Shown here: in pieces, positions 15,393 through 23,723 of the stretch
Layout: each line of letters starts with the position of its first letter
How positions within the stretch are numbered: position 1 is the first letter of the stretch
Assembly: GCA_910585355.1 (NCBI GenBank)
Contig: CAJUDN010000014.1
Coordinates: forward strand, 1 to 51,466
Source of the DNA: an uncultured Lachnospiraceae bacterium
GTDB lineage: Bacteria; Bacillota_A; Clostridia; Lachnospirales; Lachnospiraceae
DNA length: 51,466 bases
Reading direction: 5' to 3'
Position numbers and translations under genes: made by a program
Notes under the pieces: generated by a model
Database searches by the model: none
Told to the model about the DNA's origin: nothing
What the model saw: the letters and a program-made list of their open reading frames with translations, nothing else

Positions 15393-16892
15393 ATGAAAGA
15401 GCACAAAAAGTACTGTTATATGGCGCTGCCTGTTCTTGGCGTCCTGTTTTATCTGATATATATTCACAAGGCCGCAATTGACCTGGTTTATTCCGATTAC
15501 ATCCGCCTGATTAATTCCTATCTTCCGGATGTATGGAATCCGCAGACGTTTTTTGTTCCGGACCTTCTGACAAGGATCCCGCTCAATTATGTGAGCCGGA
15601 TTATTAACGTGAAGCTGTTTGGATACAGTGTGACCTATGACCGCGTTATGGGTATTTTAAGCTTTGGCCTTTCGGCCATGTGCATTGCCTCATACAGTTA
15701 TAAGAAACAGATCGGGCTGGGGTGGTATGCCGCCATGATGGTAGTGATGTTCAGCCTTAATAAATGGGAGATGCTTTATAACGGCACCGGCTGGATTCAC
15801 TTTTTTGCATTTGCCTGCTTCTTCTATAACTATCTGATTGTGGACCGGATTTATTATGAAAAATCGAGGGCAGCGAAAAGCAGACGGGAGATATGGATTT
15901 TATGTGTTCTTCCGGCTCTTATTACCATCGGCGTTGCAGGCCCTTATTGCGCTATCTACACCATGACGTTGGTTTTGGCCTACCTGTTTATCCATATCAG
16001 AAATAGAATTATAATAAGACAGGACAAAAAGAAGCTGAATATGGATGAAAAATCAGGCGCTGTGGGAATCATGGACAAACGGCTTTCCCGTCTTTCAGGG
16101 AAACAGACTGCCCTTCTCTTGTGTATGACGGTCTGGCCCCTGCTGGTTTATATATGGAGCAATTCTAAGGCGGAATACGAATATGCGGGAGCCGTGCAGG
16201 AACCTTTGGTTTCCAGCCTGCTTTCGGCTCCGAAATTCTTTGTGAAATTTTTCCTTAAGTCCTTTGCGTCCATGGTGTTCGGGGTTGAGATGATTAACCG
16301 GCGCATGGGAGATTTTCAGGGAAAAGTCTGGTGTCTGGTGGGTTTTCTGGTGATCTTGTCTTATCTGCTGGCTGTATGGCTGAATTTTTACTATAGAATT
16401 GCAGAGGAAACTCTTCTTCCGCTGATGCTTTTGGCAGGCGGAGGTATGAACCATATGATTGTGCTGCTGAACAGATGGATTTTCATGAATGATACTTATG
16501 GGATGAGCTCCCGCTATGCGCTCCAATACCAGGTGGGAATCATCGGGATTTTTCTTACCTTTGCCCTTGCCGCCAAGGCAAAAAAGAAGGAAAAAACATC
16601 TGAAACAAAGTGGGAAAAGAGAATGCATATTCTCATGGTTGCGGTGGCTTTTGTATTTGTGGCGGGAAATGCCGCCACCACGATTGAGGAGCTGGATTTC
16701 TGCCACCACCGTAAATACAGCAATGAGCTGAAGGTGCCAATTCTTTTAAACTACGAGGATGTGACAGAGGACGAACTAAAATTTCTTCTGGAGTACCAGA
16801 ATGACGGCATTAAGGAAGCGCTGACCATATTAAAAGAAAATCATTGGAACATTTTCGGTCCCAACAGCGCCTCAGAGGCACTCATGCAATAG
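15393..16892 (+). CDS. Polytopic membrane protein, GT-C-like
   Basis: A 499-residue integral membrane protein with about ten predicted helices. The start ATG at 15393 follows GGAGGG (15382-15387); an in-frame TTG at 15375 lies before that site and is not used. Its first external loop carries VYSDYIRLINSY, again an acidic residue soon after helix 1, as in GT-C enzymes. It is not obviously a duplicate of the gene at 12245, but shares layout and context. It could be a flippase or polymerase instead. The 3' end is 14 nt from rfbF. Confidence 0.55.
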   Translation: MKEHKKYCYMALPVLGVLFYLIYIHKAAIDLVYSDYIRLINSYLPDVWNPQTFFVPDLLTRIPLNYVSRIINVKLFGYSVTYDRVMGILSFGLSAMCIASYSYKKQIGLGWYAAMMVVMFSLNKWEMLYNGTGWIHFFAFACFFYNYLIVDRIYYEKSRAAKSRREIWILCVLPALITIGVAGPYCAIYTMTLVLAYLFIHIRNRIIIRQDKKKLNMDEKSGAVGIMDKRLSRLSGKQTALLLCMTVWPLLVYIWSNSKAEYEYAGAVQEPLVSSLLSAPKFFVKFFLKSFASMVFGVEMINRRMGDFQGKVWCLVGFLVILSYLLAVWLNFYYRIAEETLLPLMLLAGGGMNHMIVLLNRWIFMNDTYGMSSRYALQYQVGIIGIFLTFALAAKAKKKEKTSETKWEKRMHILMVAVAFVFVAGNAATTIEELDFCHHRKYSNELKVPILLNYEDVTEDELKFLLEYQNDGIKEALTILKENHWNIFGPNSASEALMQ

Positions 16893-16906
16893 AGAAAGGA
16901 AAGAAA

Positions 16907-17683
16907 ATGATGAAAGTAGTAATTCTGGCGGGCGGATTCGGTACGAGAATCAGTGAGGAGAGCCATTTAAAGCCGAAGCCCATGGTGGAAATCGGTGAAA
17001 AGCCAATTTTGTGGCATATTATGAAATATTATTCCCAGTTCGGCTATAATGAATTTATTATCTGTCTGGGTTATAAACAGTATGTGGTGAAGGAATTTTT
17101 TGCGGATTATTTTCTCCATACTTCGGATGTGACCTTTGACTTATCCAACAACAGTATGAAGGTACACAACAATTATTCGGAGCCATGGAAGGTGACTTTA
17201 ATTGATACCGGGCTTTATACCATGACCGGAGGCCGTGTAAAGCGGATTCAGGAGTACGTTGGGGACGAGCCCTTTATGCTGACATACGGAGACGGCCTTG
17301 CAAACATTGACTTAAAAGCACTGGAAGAGTTCCATAAGTCCCATGGAAAAATTGCCACCATCACAGCCGTGAACATCGGCCAGAGGTTCGGTGTGCTGGA
17401 TTTGGATGATAATGGAAAAATAAACGCTTTCAGGGAAAAAAATGATGATGACGGGAGTCTGATCAACGGCGGATTTATGGTGATGAATCCGGGGGTCTTT
17501 GATTATATCGAAGAAGATACTACGGTTTTTGAACAGGCGCCTTTGAGAGGCCTGGCAAGGGACGGAGAGCTGATGGCATACCGCCACGAGGGCTTCTGGA
17601 AATGTATGGATACTCAGAGGGAACGGCAGCAGCTTGAAGAACTGTGGCAGTCCAGCCATGCTCCATGGAAGATTTGGAAATAG
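16907..17683 (+). CDS. rfbF: Glucose-1-phosphate cytidylyltransferase
   Basis: A 258-residue nucleotidyltransferase that makes CDP-glucose from CTP and glucose 1-phosphate, the first step toward CDP-linked 3,6-dideoxyhexoses. The N-terminal nucleotide-binding motif VVILAGGFGTRISEES and KPKPMVEIGEKPILWHIMKYY are typical of RfbF, as is TYGDGLANIDL. Either ATG (16907 or 16910) can be the start; AAGGA lies at 16896-16900. An upstream reading inside the previous gene is rejected. It ends 29 nt before the chosen start of rfbG. Confidence 0.93.
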   Translation: MMKVVILAGGFGTRISEESHLKPKPMVEIGEKPILWHIMKYYSQFGYNEFIICLGYKQYVVKEFFADYFLHTSDVTFDLSNNSMKVHNNYSEPWKVTLIDTGLYTMTGGRVKRIQEYVGDEPFMLTYGDGLANIDLKALEEFHKSHGKIATITAVNIGQRFGVLDLDDNGKINAFREKNDDDGSLINGGFMVMNPGVFDYIEEDTTVFEQAPLRGLARDGELMAYRHEGFWKCMDTQRERQQLEELWQSSHAPWKIWK

Positions 17684-17712
17684 AAGGGCTTCATAAGCCC
17701 GGGAGTAAAGAC

Positions 17713-18771
17713 ATGAATTTAAAAGAGGTTTTTGAGTTTTACAGAGGAAAGAGCGTGTTCGTAACAGGACATACAGGGTTCAAGGGCGCATGGCTCTGTC
17801 GGATTCTGGTGAATGCCGGAGCCCGGGTGACAGGATATTCTCTGATGCCGCCCACAGACCCAGCGCTGTTTTGGATGGCAGGCCTTGAGGGAAAAATTCA
17901 TTCTGAAATCGGGGATATCAGAGATCTGCCGCATTTGCGGAGCGCCGTGGAGGCATCCCGGGCAGAAGTCATCCTACATTTGGCTGCTCAGCCTATTGTG
18001 CGGGATTCCTATAAAGATCCTGTTTATACCTATGAGACAAATGTCATGGGCACGGTAAATATTCTGGAGTGCGCCAGAGTCTGCCCCTTTGTCAGGTCAT
18101 TTCTCAATGTGACCACGGACAAGGTATATGAAAATATGGAGTGGGAATACGGGTATCGGGAAACGGACCGTCTGGACGGTTATGATCCTTATTCCAACAG
18201 CAAATCCTGCTCTGAGCTGGTGACCCACAGCTATAAAAAGGCGTTCTTTTCAGATGGGCGCTGCGCTGTTTCCACCTGCCGCGCCGGAAATGTGATTGGA
18301 GGCGGAGACTTCGCCAATGACAGAATTGTGCCGGACAGCGTCAGGGCAGCTATGGAGGGCCGGCCCCTCGTAGTGCGGAATCCCCGCTCCACAAGGCCAT
18401 ATCAGCATGTGCTGGAGCCGTTAGCCGTGTATCTCATGGTGGCGAAAGCTCAGTATGAGGATAGGTCTTTTTCCGGTTATTATAATGTGGGACCTGACGA
18501 TAAGGACTGTGTAACCACGGGAAGGCTGGTGGACATGTTCTGTGAATCCTGGGGGAATGGGCTCACCTGGATAAATCAGAGTGACGGAGGTCCCCATGAG
18601 GCTAATTTCCTGAAGCTGGACTGTTCGAAATTAAAAAGTGTCTTTGACTGGAGCCCGCGCTGGTGTGTCAGGGAAGCGATTGACATGACTGTTGAATGGT
18701 GCAGGGCCTATAAAGCGGGAGAAGATGTGACGGCTGTCATGGACAGACAGATCAGCGAAATATTTCGATAA
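17713..18771 (+). CDS. rfbG: CDP-glucose 4,6-dehydratase
   Basis: A 352-residue short-chain dehydrogenase/reductase. The Rossmann loop VFVTGHTGFKGAWL begins near residue 15, and the catalytic Tyr-Lys pair is in DPYSNSKSC. It converts CDP-glucose to CDP-4-keto-6-deoxyglucose with a tightly bound NAD+. The ATG at 17713 with GGGAG at 17701-17705 places the Rossmann loop at the usual distance from the N-terminus; a longer reading would overlap the end of rfbF. Confidence 0.93.
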   Translation: MNLKEVFEFYRGKSVFVTGHTGFKGAWLCRILVNAGARVTGYSLMPPTDPALFWMAGLEGKIHSEIGDIRDLPHLRSAVEASRAEVILHLAAQPIVRDSYKDPVYTYETNVMGTVNILECARVCPFVRSFLNVTTDKVYENMEWEYGYRETDRLDGYDPYSNSKSCSELVTHSYKKAFFSDGRCAVSTCRAGNVIGGGDFANDRIVPDSVRAAMEGRPLVVRNPRSTRPYQHVLEPLAVYLMVAKAQYEDRSFSGYYNVGPDDKDCVTTGRLVDMFCESWGNGLTWINQSDGGPHEANFLKLDCSKLKSVFDWSPRWCVREAIDMTVEWCRAYKAGEDVTAVMDRQISEIFR

Positions 18772-18814
18772 GCCGGCCCGGAGGGAAAAATCCCGTTGCG
18801 GCTGACGGCTTTTT
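18771..18814 (+). terminator. Possible weak terminator between rfbG and rfbH
   Basis: AGCCG (18771-18775) can pair with CGGCT (18806-18810), with GGGA/TCCC inside, followed by TTTT. The stem is short and interrupted. If active it would lower expression of rfbH and downstream genes relative to rfbFG. Confidence 0.35.
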
Positions 18815-18896
18815 AGAGTGTGTTTGAAAATTGCTTTCCGGCAGCTATGCGGGTATGGAACAGTTACGAATCAAGAAAATTGGAGGACGGATAGAA

Positions 18897-20237
18897 ATGT
18901 TTGAAAATAAGACGGAGGCACAGGCGAGAGAAGAAATTCTTGCCATGGTGGCCGAATATGCAGACCGGTTCCACAACCAGAAAAAGGAATTCAAAGAGGG
19001 AGACAGAATCCCCTATGCATCCCGTGTGTATGACAAAAACGAGATGATGAATCTGGTGGACAGTTCCCTGGAATTCTGGCTCACATCCGGGCGCTATACG
19101 GAGGAGTTCGAAAAGAAGTTTGGAGAATATCTGCAGGTGAAATACTGCTCCCTGGTAAATTCCGGCTCATCGGCCAATCTGCTCGCTTTCATGGCTCTGA
19201 CTTCGCCGCTTCTTGGAGAGAGACGCATAAAGCGCGGCGATGAGATTATCACCGTGGCGGCGGGTTTCCCTACTACAGTAACTCCGGCGATCCAGTACGG
19301 AGCCGTTCCGGTCTTTGTGGATGTGACCATTCCCCAGTACAACATTGATGTGACCATGCTGGAGCAGGCTCTTTCTGAAAAAACAAAGGCAGTGATGTTA
19401 GCGCACACCCTGGGAAATCCCTTTGATCTTCAGGCAGTCATGGATTTTTGCAGAAAACATGATCTGTGGCTGGTGGAGGATAACTGTGATGCCCTTGGAA
19501 CAAAATATTTGATTGACGGCCGGGAAAAGTTCACAGGGACCATCGGTGATATCGGAACTTCCAGCTTCTATCCGCCGCACCATATGACCATGGGCGAGGG
19601 GGGAGCCGTGTATACGGATAACCCGCTTCTCAATAAGATTATCCGCTCCTTCCGCGACTGGGGGCGTGACTGTGTATGCCCGTCGGGATGCGACAATCTG
19701 TGCGGCCACAGGTTTGACCGCCAGTACGGCGAGCTGCCTCTGGGCTATGACCATAAATATGTGTACTCTCATTTTGGATATAATTTAAAGGCAACGGACA
19801 TGCAGGCGGCTGTGGGCTGCGCCCAGCTTGAGAAGTTTCCCTCCTTTGTGGAAAGGAGACGCCATAATTTTGAACGCCTGCGTGCGGCGCTTTCCGACTG
19901 CGAAGATAAGTTAATTCTTCCTGAGGCGGCCCCCGGCTCTGCTCCGAGCTGGTTTGGTTTCCTGATTACCTGTAAAGAGGGGGTGAACCGGAACCGGCTC
20001 GTCCGGCATGTGGAAGAAAAGGGGATTCAGACCAGAATGCTGTTTGCCGGAAATTTAACCAGACACCCCTGCTTTGATGAAATGCGGAAGGAAAAGAAAG
20101 GTTACCGGGTGGTGGGAACGCTTGAAAATACAGACCGGATTATGGCGGACACATTCTGGGTGGGCGTATATCCGGGAATGACAGATGAAAAAATTGACTA
20201 TATGGCAAAAGTGATTAAAGAGGGACTGATACTGTGA
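18897..20237 (+). CDS. rfbH: CDP-4-keto-6-deoxyglucose 3-dehydrase (E1)
   Basis: A 446-residue PMP- and [2Fe-2S]-dependent enzyme that removes the C3 hydroxyl of CDP-4-keto-6-deoxyglucose. It has the aminotransferase fold, but the usual PLP-binding Lys is replaced by His: SSFYPPHHMTMGEGGA. This is the hallmark of E1. The iron-sulfur cysteines appear as CVCPSGCDNLC near residues 260-270. The start at 18897 follows GGAGGA (18882-18887). The partner reductase E3 (ascD/ddhD) is not encoded in the window. Its stop overlaps the start of the next gene by 4 nt. Confidence 0.93.
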   Translation: MFENKTEAQAREEILAMVAEYADRFHNQKKEFKEGDRIPYASRVYDKNEMMNLVDSSLEFWLTSGRYTEEFEKKFGEYLQVKYCSLVNSGSSANLLAFMALTSPLLGERRIKRGDEIITVAAGFPTTVTPAIQYGAVPVFVDVTIPQYNIDVTMLEQALSEKTKAVMLAHTLGNPFDLQAVMDFCRKHDLWLVEDNCDALGTKYLIDGREKFTGTIGDIGTSSFYPPHHMTMGEGGAVYTDNPLLNKIIRSFRDWGRDCVCPSGCDNLCGHRFDRQYGELPLGYDHKYVYSHFGYNLKATDMQAAVGCAQLEKFPSFVERRRHNFERLRAALSDCEDKLILPEAAPGSAPSWFGFLITCKEGVNRNRLVRHVEEKGIQTRMLFAGNLTRHPCFDEMRKEKKGYRVVGTLENTDRIMADTFWVGVYPGMTDEKIDYMAKVIKEGLIL

Positions 20238-21082
20238 GCACAGAAAAATCATTTGATCTGACCAGAGTCCATGAGACCAACCTTAAGATGCTTAAGGAAA
20301 TTGACAGGATCTGCCGGAAATATAAAATAAAATATGCCCTGGATGCAGGGACGCTTCTGGGGGCCGTCCGCCATCAGGGCTTTATCCCCTGGGACGACGA
20401 TGTGGACGTGGTGTTCACAAGGGCAAATTACGAGATGTTTGCCAAAGTGGTCAGACGGGAACTGCCGGAGACCATGTCTTTTGTAGAGCCCAATGAATAC
20501 CATGGCGGAAAGGCATTTTTTGATTTTGTACCCCGCATCATTTATGAAAAGAGCCAGAAGTTTGAGGATTCCGGGAAAACGGCCTTTTACGATGATAAAA
20601 TCAGCCGTCTCTGGGTGGATTTGTTCATTGCGGACGATTTGCCGGAGGGTAAGGCAGCCAAAAGCTTTTCAAAGCTTATCCGCTGTGTGGTGTATGGTCT
20701 GGCCCTGGGACACCGTTGGAAAATCCAGTATTCCGACTATAAGGGAATCATGAAGCTGTTTGTGTGGGTTTTGTCAAACCTTGGAAAACTGGTGCCTTTC
20801 CCGGTAACCTATAAGCTCTGGAGACTCCTTGATCAAAAAAAGAAAAGCAAAAATTCCAATCTCTGCTTTTACAGCAACTACGCGCCGGACTACTATTATG
20901 TGGAGGTCGAAAAGAAGTGGGTGGATCAGGTGAAAGAGGTTCCCTTTGAGGATACGAAGCTTTTTATTCCGGCCGGCTGGGAACCGTATTTAAAGCAGGT
21001 GTATGGAAATTATATGAAGCTTCCGCCTAGGGAAAAACAGGTTCCGGAGCACTCAGACATGGAGATAAAAATATATGGATAA
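20234..21082 (+). CDS. LicD-family phosphotransferase
   Basis: A 282-residue protein of the LicD/FKRP family, which transfers phosphocholine or similar phospho-groups, or acts as a nucleotidyltransferase-fold glycan-modifying enzyme. The signature YALDAGTLLGAVRHQGFIPWDDDVDV is near residues 35-60, with the metal-binding acidic cluster. The start is GTG at 20234, overlapping the rfbH stop by 4 nt (translational coupling). It probably decorates a teichoic acid or other wall glycan. It overlaps the next gene by 8 nt. Confidence 0.85.
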   Translation: MSTEKSFDLTRVHETNLKMLKEIDRICRKYKIKYALDAGTLLGAVRHQGFIPWDDDVDVVFTRANYEMFAKVVRRELPETMSFVEPNEYHGGKAFFDFVPRIIYEKSQKFEDSGKTAFYDDKISRLWVDLFIADDLPEGKAAKSFSKLIRCVVYGLALGHRWKIQYSDYKGIMKLFVWVLSNLGKLVPFPVTYKLWRLLDQKKKSKNSNLCFYSNYAPDYYYVEVEKKWVDQVKEVPFEDTKLFIPAGWEPYLKQVYGNYMKLPPREKQVPEHSDMEIKIYG

Positions 21083-22028
21083 GCTGCTTTCGGTTGTGGT
21101 GTCCGTCTATAATGAGGAGCTGGCTTTAAGAGAATTTTATCTGGAAGCCGGCAGGATTTTAAATACTCTGCCGGCTCCCTGGACGTATGAGCTTTTATTT
21201 ATCAATGATGGAAGCACAGACGGCTCACTTAAGATTCTGCGTGAGTTTGCAAAGGAGAATCCGAGGGTAAAGATCGTTAATTTCTCAAGGAATTTTGGCC
21301 ATGAAGCAGCTATGATAGCCGGAATTGACCATGCACGGGGGGACGGCGTCATCTGTATGGATGCGGACCTTCAGCATCCGCCGGAATGTATCCTCAGGAT
21401 TTTGAAAAAGTTTGATGAGGGGCATGAGGTCATCAGCATGGTACGGACCAGAAATAAAACGGCTGGGGCCGTCAAAAATTTTACTTCGGCCGCCTTTTAC
21501 AAGCTGATCAACCGATTGTCTGATGTGAAGTTTGAGGCAAACGCTTCGGATTTTTTTGCCATGAACAGGGCAGCGGCTGATGTCCTTCGGAACAATTACC
21601 GGGAGAAAGTGCGCTTTCTAAGAGGATATGTTCAGAGCGTGGGTTTTGGGAAGACTGTCCTTGAATACGAGGCAAGACCCAGGTTTGCGGGGGAGAGCAA
21701 ATATAGTTTAAGGAGCCTGTTCCGTTTTTCCATCAATACCATTCTCTGCTTTTCGGATTTGCCCCTTAAGCTGGGAATTTACTCCGGATGCGCGGTGGCG
21801 CTGTTTGGTCTTCTGGTGATGGTTTATACCATTTATACCTGGGCTAAGTTTGGCGCTCCCAGCGGGTATGCCACCATTGTGGTGCTGATTTCCTTTATGT
21901 TTGCCATGTTGTTTATTATCGTGGGAATCATAGGGGAATATATTGCGATTTTATTTGCAGAGTTAAAGGACCGTCCGATTTATATTGTAAAAGATACGGA
22001 AAATCTGGAAAACAACAATAAGCTGTGA
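21075..22028 (+). CDS. GtrB/DPM1-like glycosyltransferase, family 2
   Basis: A 317-residue GT2 enzyme with an N-terminal catalytic domain (VVVSVYNEE, FINDGSTDGS, and the metal-binding MDADLQHPPE near residues 95-104) and two C-terminal membrane helices (around 235-257 and 268-292). This layout is that of GtrB-type enzymes, which load a sugar on undecaprenyl phosphate for use by a GT-C membrane transferase. The two GT-C-like proteins earlier in the operon are the natural partners, by inference. Last gene of the operon. Confidence 0.88.
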   Translation: MDKLLSVVVSVYNEELALREFYLEAGRILNTLPAPWTYELLFINDGSTDGSLKILREFAKENPRVKIVNFSRNFGHEAAMIAGIDHARGDGVICMDADLQHPPECILRILKKFDEGHEVISMVRTRNKTAGAVKNFTSAAFYKLINRLSDVKFEANASDFFAMNRAAADVLRNNYREKVRFLRGYVQSVGFGKTVLEYEARPRFAGESKYSLRSLFRFSINTILCFSDLPLKLGIYSGCAVALFGLLVMVYTIYTWAKFGAPSGYATIVVLISFMFAMLFIIVGIIGEYIAILFAELKDRPIYIVKDTENLENNNKL

Positions 22029-22051
22029 TTTTATATAAGGCATGGGAAAAT

Positions 22052-22082
22052 GCAGCCGTTCGGATATCTCCTGAACGTTTAT
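22052..22082. mobile_element. MITE-like element, copy 5 (31 bp)
   Basis: Ends GCAGCCGTTCGG and (reverse complement of the right end) ATAAACGTTCAG agree with the family consensus in the GTTC block. The flanks are a perfect 8-bp direct repeat, GGGAAAAT (22044-22051 and 22083-22090). Only 31 bp separate them, essentially two ends and a short loop. It stands between the glycan operon and the lipoprotein gene. Confidence 0.55.
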
Positions 22083-22156
22083 GGGAAAATGTTACATTTT
22101 CATGAATTATTTGTGATTATTTAAAAAAAGGGCTACAAAAATCCGGAGGAATCGTT

Positions 22157-22162
22157 TATAAT
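22157..22162 (+). promoter_or_regulatory. Probable -10 box for the lipoprotein gene
   Basis: TATAAT at 22157-22162, about 85 nt before the start codon. The -35 region (TACAAA at 22134-22139, 17-bp spacer) is a poor match, so an activator may be needed. Confidence 0.45.
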
Positions 22163-22247
22163 ACGTGAGTGTGCGAAGATGGCAACAGCTCAGAGGTAAT
22201 CTGAAGTGATGCAGAAGTTGGCATATATATGACAGGAGGATATTGTT

Positions 22248-22877
22248 ATGAAATTATTAAAAAAAATGGCCGTACTTGGCTTAGTGGTACTGGCGCTTGC
22301 AGGATGTACGAAAAGCAGCTTGGATGACAGCGCGGATCCTATGGGACAGGAAGAAATGGATCCGGATAAGTTAGCGGCTCTGGAGGACGATGAAGAGACG
22401 CTTCCCAGAGAAGAAAACTTTCTGGTATTTGACGATGACGAACTGGAGAAGCAGAGCCTTTATGAATGGGATCAGGTAAGAGATGATGCGGCCAGCTTGT
22501 TTTCTGATGCGGAGAGATTCCCGCAGGGCGTAAAGATGGACTTTACGGCCAATGAGGACAATATGGCCATCACATTAAGCTGGGTGCTGAAAAACGACAC
22601 CACAGAGCAGCAGGCCATGGATTATGCGGCGACTCTGGTTCAGGAGTTCAATGATATCGTCGCCGTTCAGAGTGTGGATATGTTAAACTCCAATGATACC
22701 TCTTTCGGCGGACTCTGGAATGAGTTTTCTCTGGACCTCACAATCAGCAAGGAGGACGGAACCGAGATGTTAAAGAAGAGCTACAAAGCCGGAGATAAGA
22801 TTGATTTGGTGATTCCAAAGACCTCCGAGGAAGAGGGACCAGAAGAAGTGGAAGAGGACGTTCCGAAAAAAGTGTAA
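22248..22877 (+). CDS. Lipoprotein of unknown function
   Basis: A 209-residue protein with a lipoprotein signal peptide (KLLKKMAVLGLVVLALAGC, lipobox LAGC, Cys20). The mature part begins with an acidic linker, then a compact domain of about 110 residues, and ends with another Glu-rich stretch. No family was recognised. It should be anchored to the outer face of the membrane. A bidirectional terminator follows. Confidence 0.75.
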   Translation: MKLLKKMAVLGLVVLALAGCTKSSLDDSADPMGQEEMDPDKLAALEDDEETLPREENFLVFDDDELEKQSLYEWDQVRDDAASLFSDAERFPQGVKMDFTANEDNMAITLSWVLKNDTTEQQAMDYAATLVQEFNDIVAVQSVDMLNSNDTSFGGLWNEFSLDLTISKEDGTEMLKKSYKAGDKIDLVIPKTSEEEGPEEVEEDVPKKV

Positions 22878-22949
22878 CGATAACATGCATTGAAACAGCG
22901 TGCAGTGTAAAGAAAGTATCATGTAGTTGAAAAAGAATGTAAAAAAGTG

Positions 22950-22981
22950 GCCGGCGTCTTTATGACGCCGGCTCATTTTTT
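22950..22981. terminator. Bidirectional terminator between convergent genes
   Basis: GCCGGCGTC (22950-22958) pairs with GACGCCGGC (22964-22972), with A6 upstream and T6 downstream, so it serves both the lipoprotein gene and the minus-strand hydrolase gene. Confidence 0.92.
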
Positions 22982-22987
22982 GTCCTT

Positions 22988-23692
22988 TTACTTTTTGCAC
23001 TGGTTCACGAAATACTGAAAGATGGGAAAGGAATCCACACAGTTTTCAGGGTTGGTAGCTGAACCTGTCATACGCTCCGGATGCCACTGGACAGACCAGA
23101 TCGGGAGAGATTCATGCTCGATGGCTTCCACAATGGCGCGGCCGCCGGCATCGGACCAGGCAGTCGCCACAAGGCCATTTCCAAGTGTGTCAAGAGCCTG
23201 GTGGTGGTAGCTGTTGATCTCCATGGACTCTCCGAAAAGGCGGCCCAAAATGGAATCATTTTTTAAGGTGACAGGATGGCAGATGCCTCTTGCATGATCG
23301 CCGCCGAGCTGATCGGGGATATCCTGATACAGGGTTCCGCCAAAGTATACGTTTAATACCTGAACGCCGCGGCAAATCCCGAAAATTGGTTTCTTACGGT
23401 CCGCGAAAGCTTTGATTAATTTCCATTCCAGATCATCGCGCTGAGGATCCGTGATGACGAAGGAATATTTCTGTTCCTGATGATAAAGTTCTGTGGCGAC
23501 ATCTTTACCGCCGCTTAAAAGCAGCCCATCCGCCAGGTCGGCGTATTCTTCCGCGCAATCGTTATTTACCGCGAGGATCGGAAGACCTCCTGCACGCCTG
23601 ATGTTTTCCGCGTAATTCTGGTTTAATGCCCAGGTGGGCGTGCCGTTGGCGGCTGCACCGGTTCCGCCAGTCAGTAAAATTAATGGTTTCAT
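22988..23692 (-). CDS. Class I glutamine amidotransferase-like hydrolase (PuuD-like)
   Basis: A 234-residue protein of the gamma-glutamyl-GABA hydrolase family. The nucleophile Cys is in PIFGICRGVQVLNV and the catalytic His/Glu are in VQWHPE, in the usual order for the class I glutamine amidotransferase triad. Homologues cleave gamma-glutamyl amides such as gamma-glutamyl-GABA in putrescine degradation, but no other puu gene is present, so the substrate is open. It follows the phospholipase-like gene by 31 nt on the same strand, probably as an operon; GGAGAA precedes its ATG. Confidence 0.85.
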   Translation of the reverse strand: MKPLILLTGGTGAAANGTPTWALNQNYAENIRRAGGLPILAVNNDCAEEYADLADGLLLSGGKDVATELYHQEQKYSFVITDPQRDDLEWKLIKAFADRKKPIFGICRGVQVLNVYFGGTLYQDIPDQLGGDHARGICHPVTLKNDSILGRLFGESMEINSYHHQALDTLGNGLVATAWSDAGGRAIVEAIEHESLPIWSVQWHPERMTGSATNPENCVDSFPIFQYFVNQCKK

Positions 23693-23723
23693 TTGAGTTC
23701 TCCTTTTCCTGTTTCAATCTTTT

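Noticed and set aside
18841..18867. GCAGC ... CAGTTAC segment before rfbH as a mobile element
   Set aside because: No flanking direct repeat and weak end similarity.
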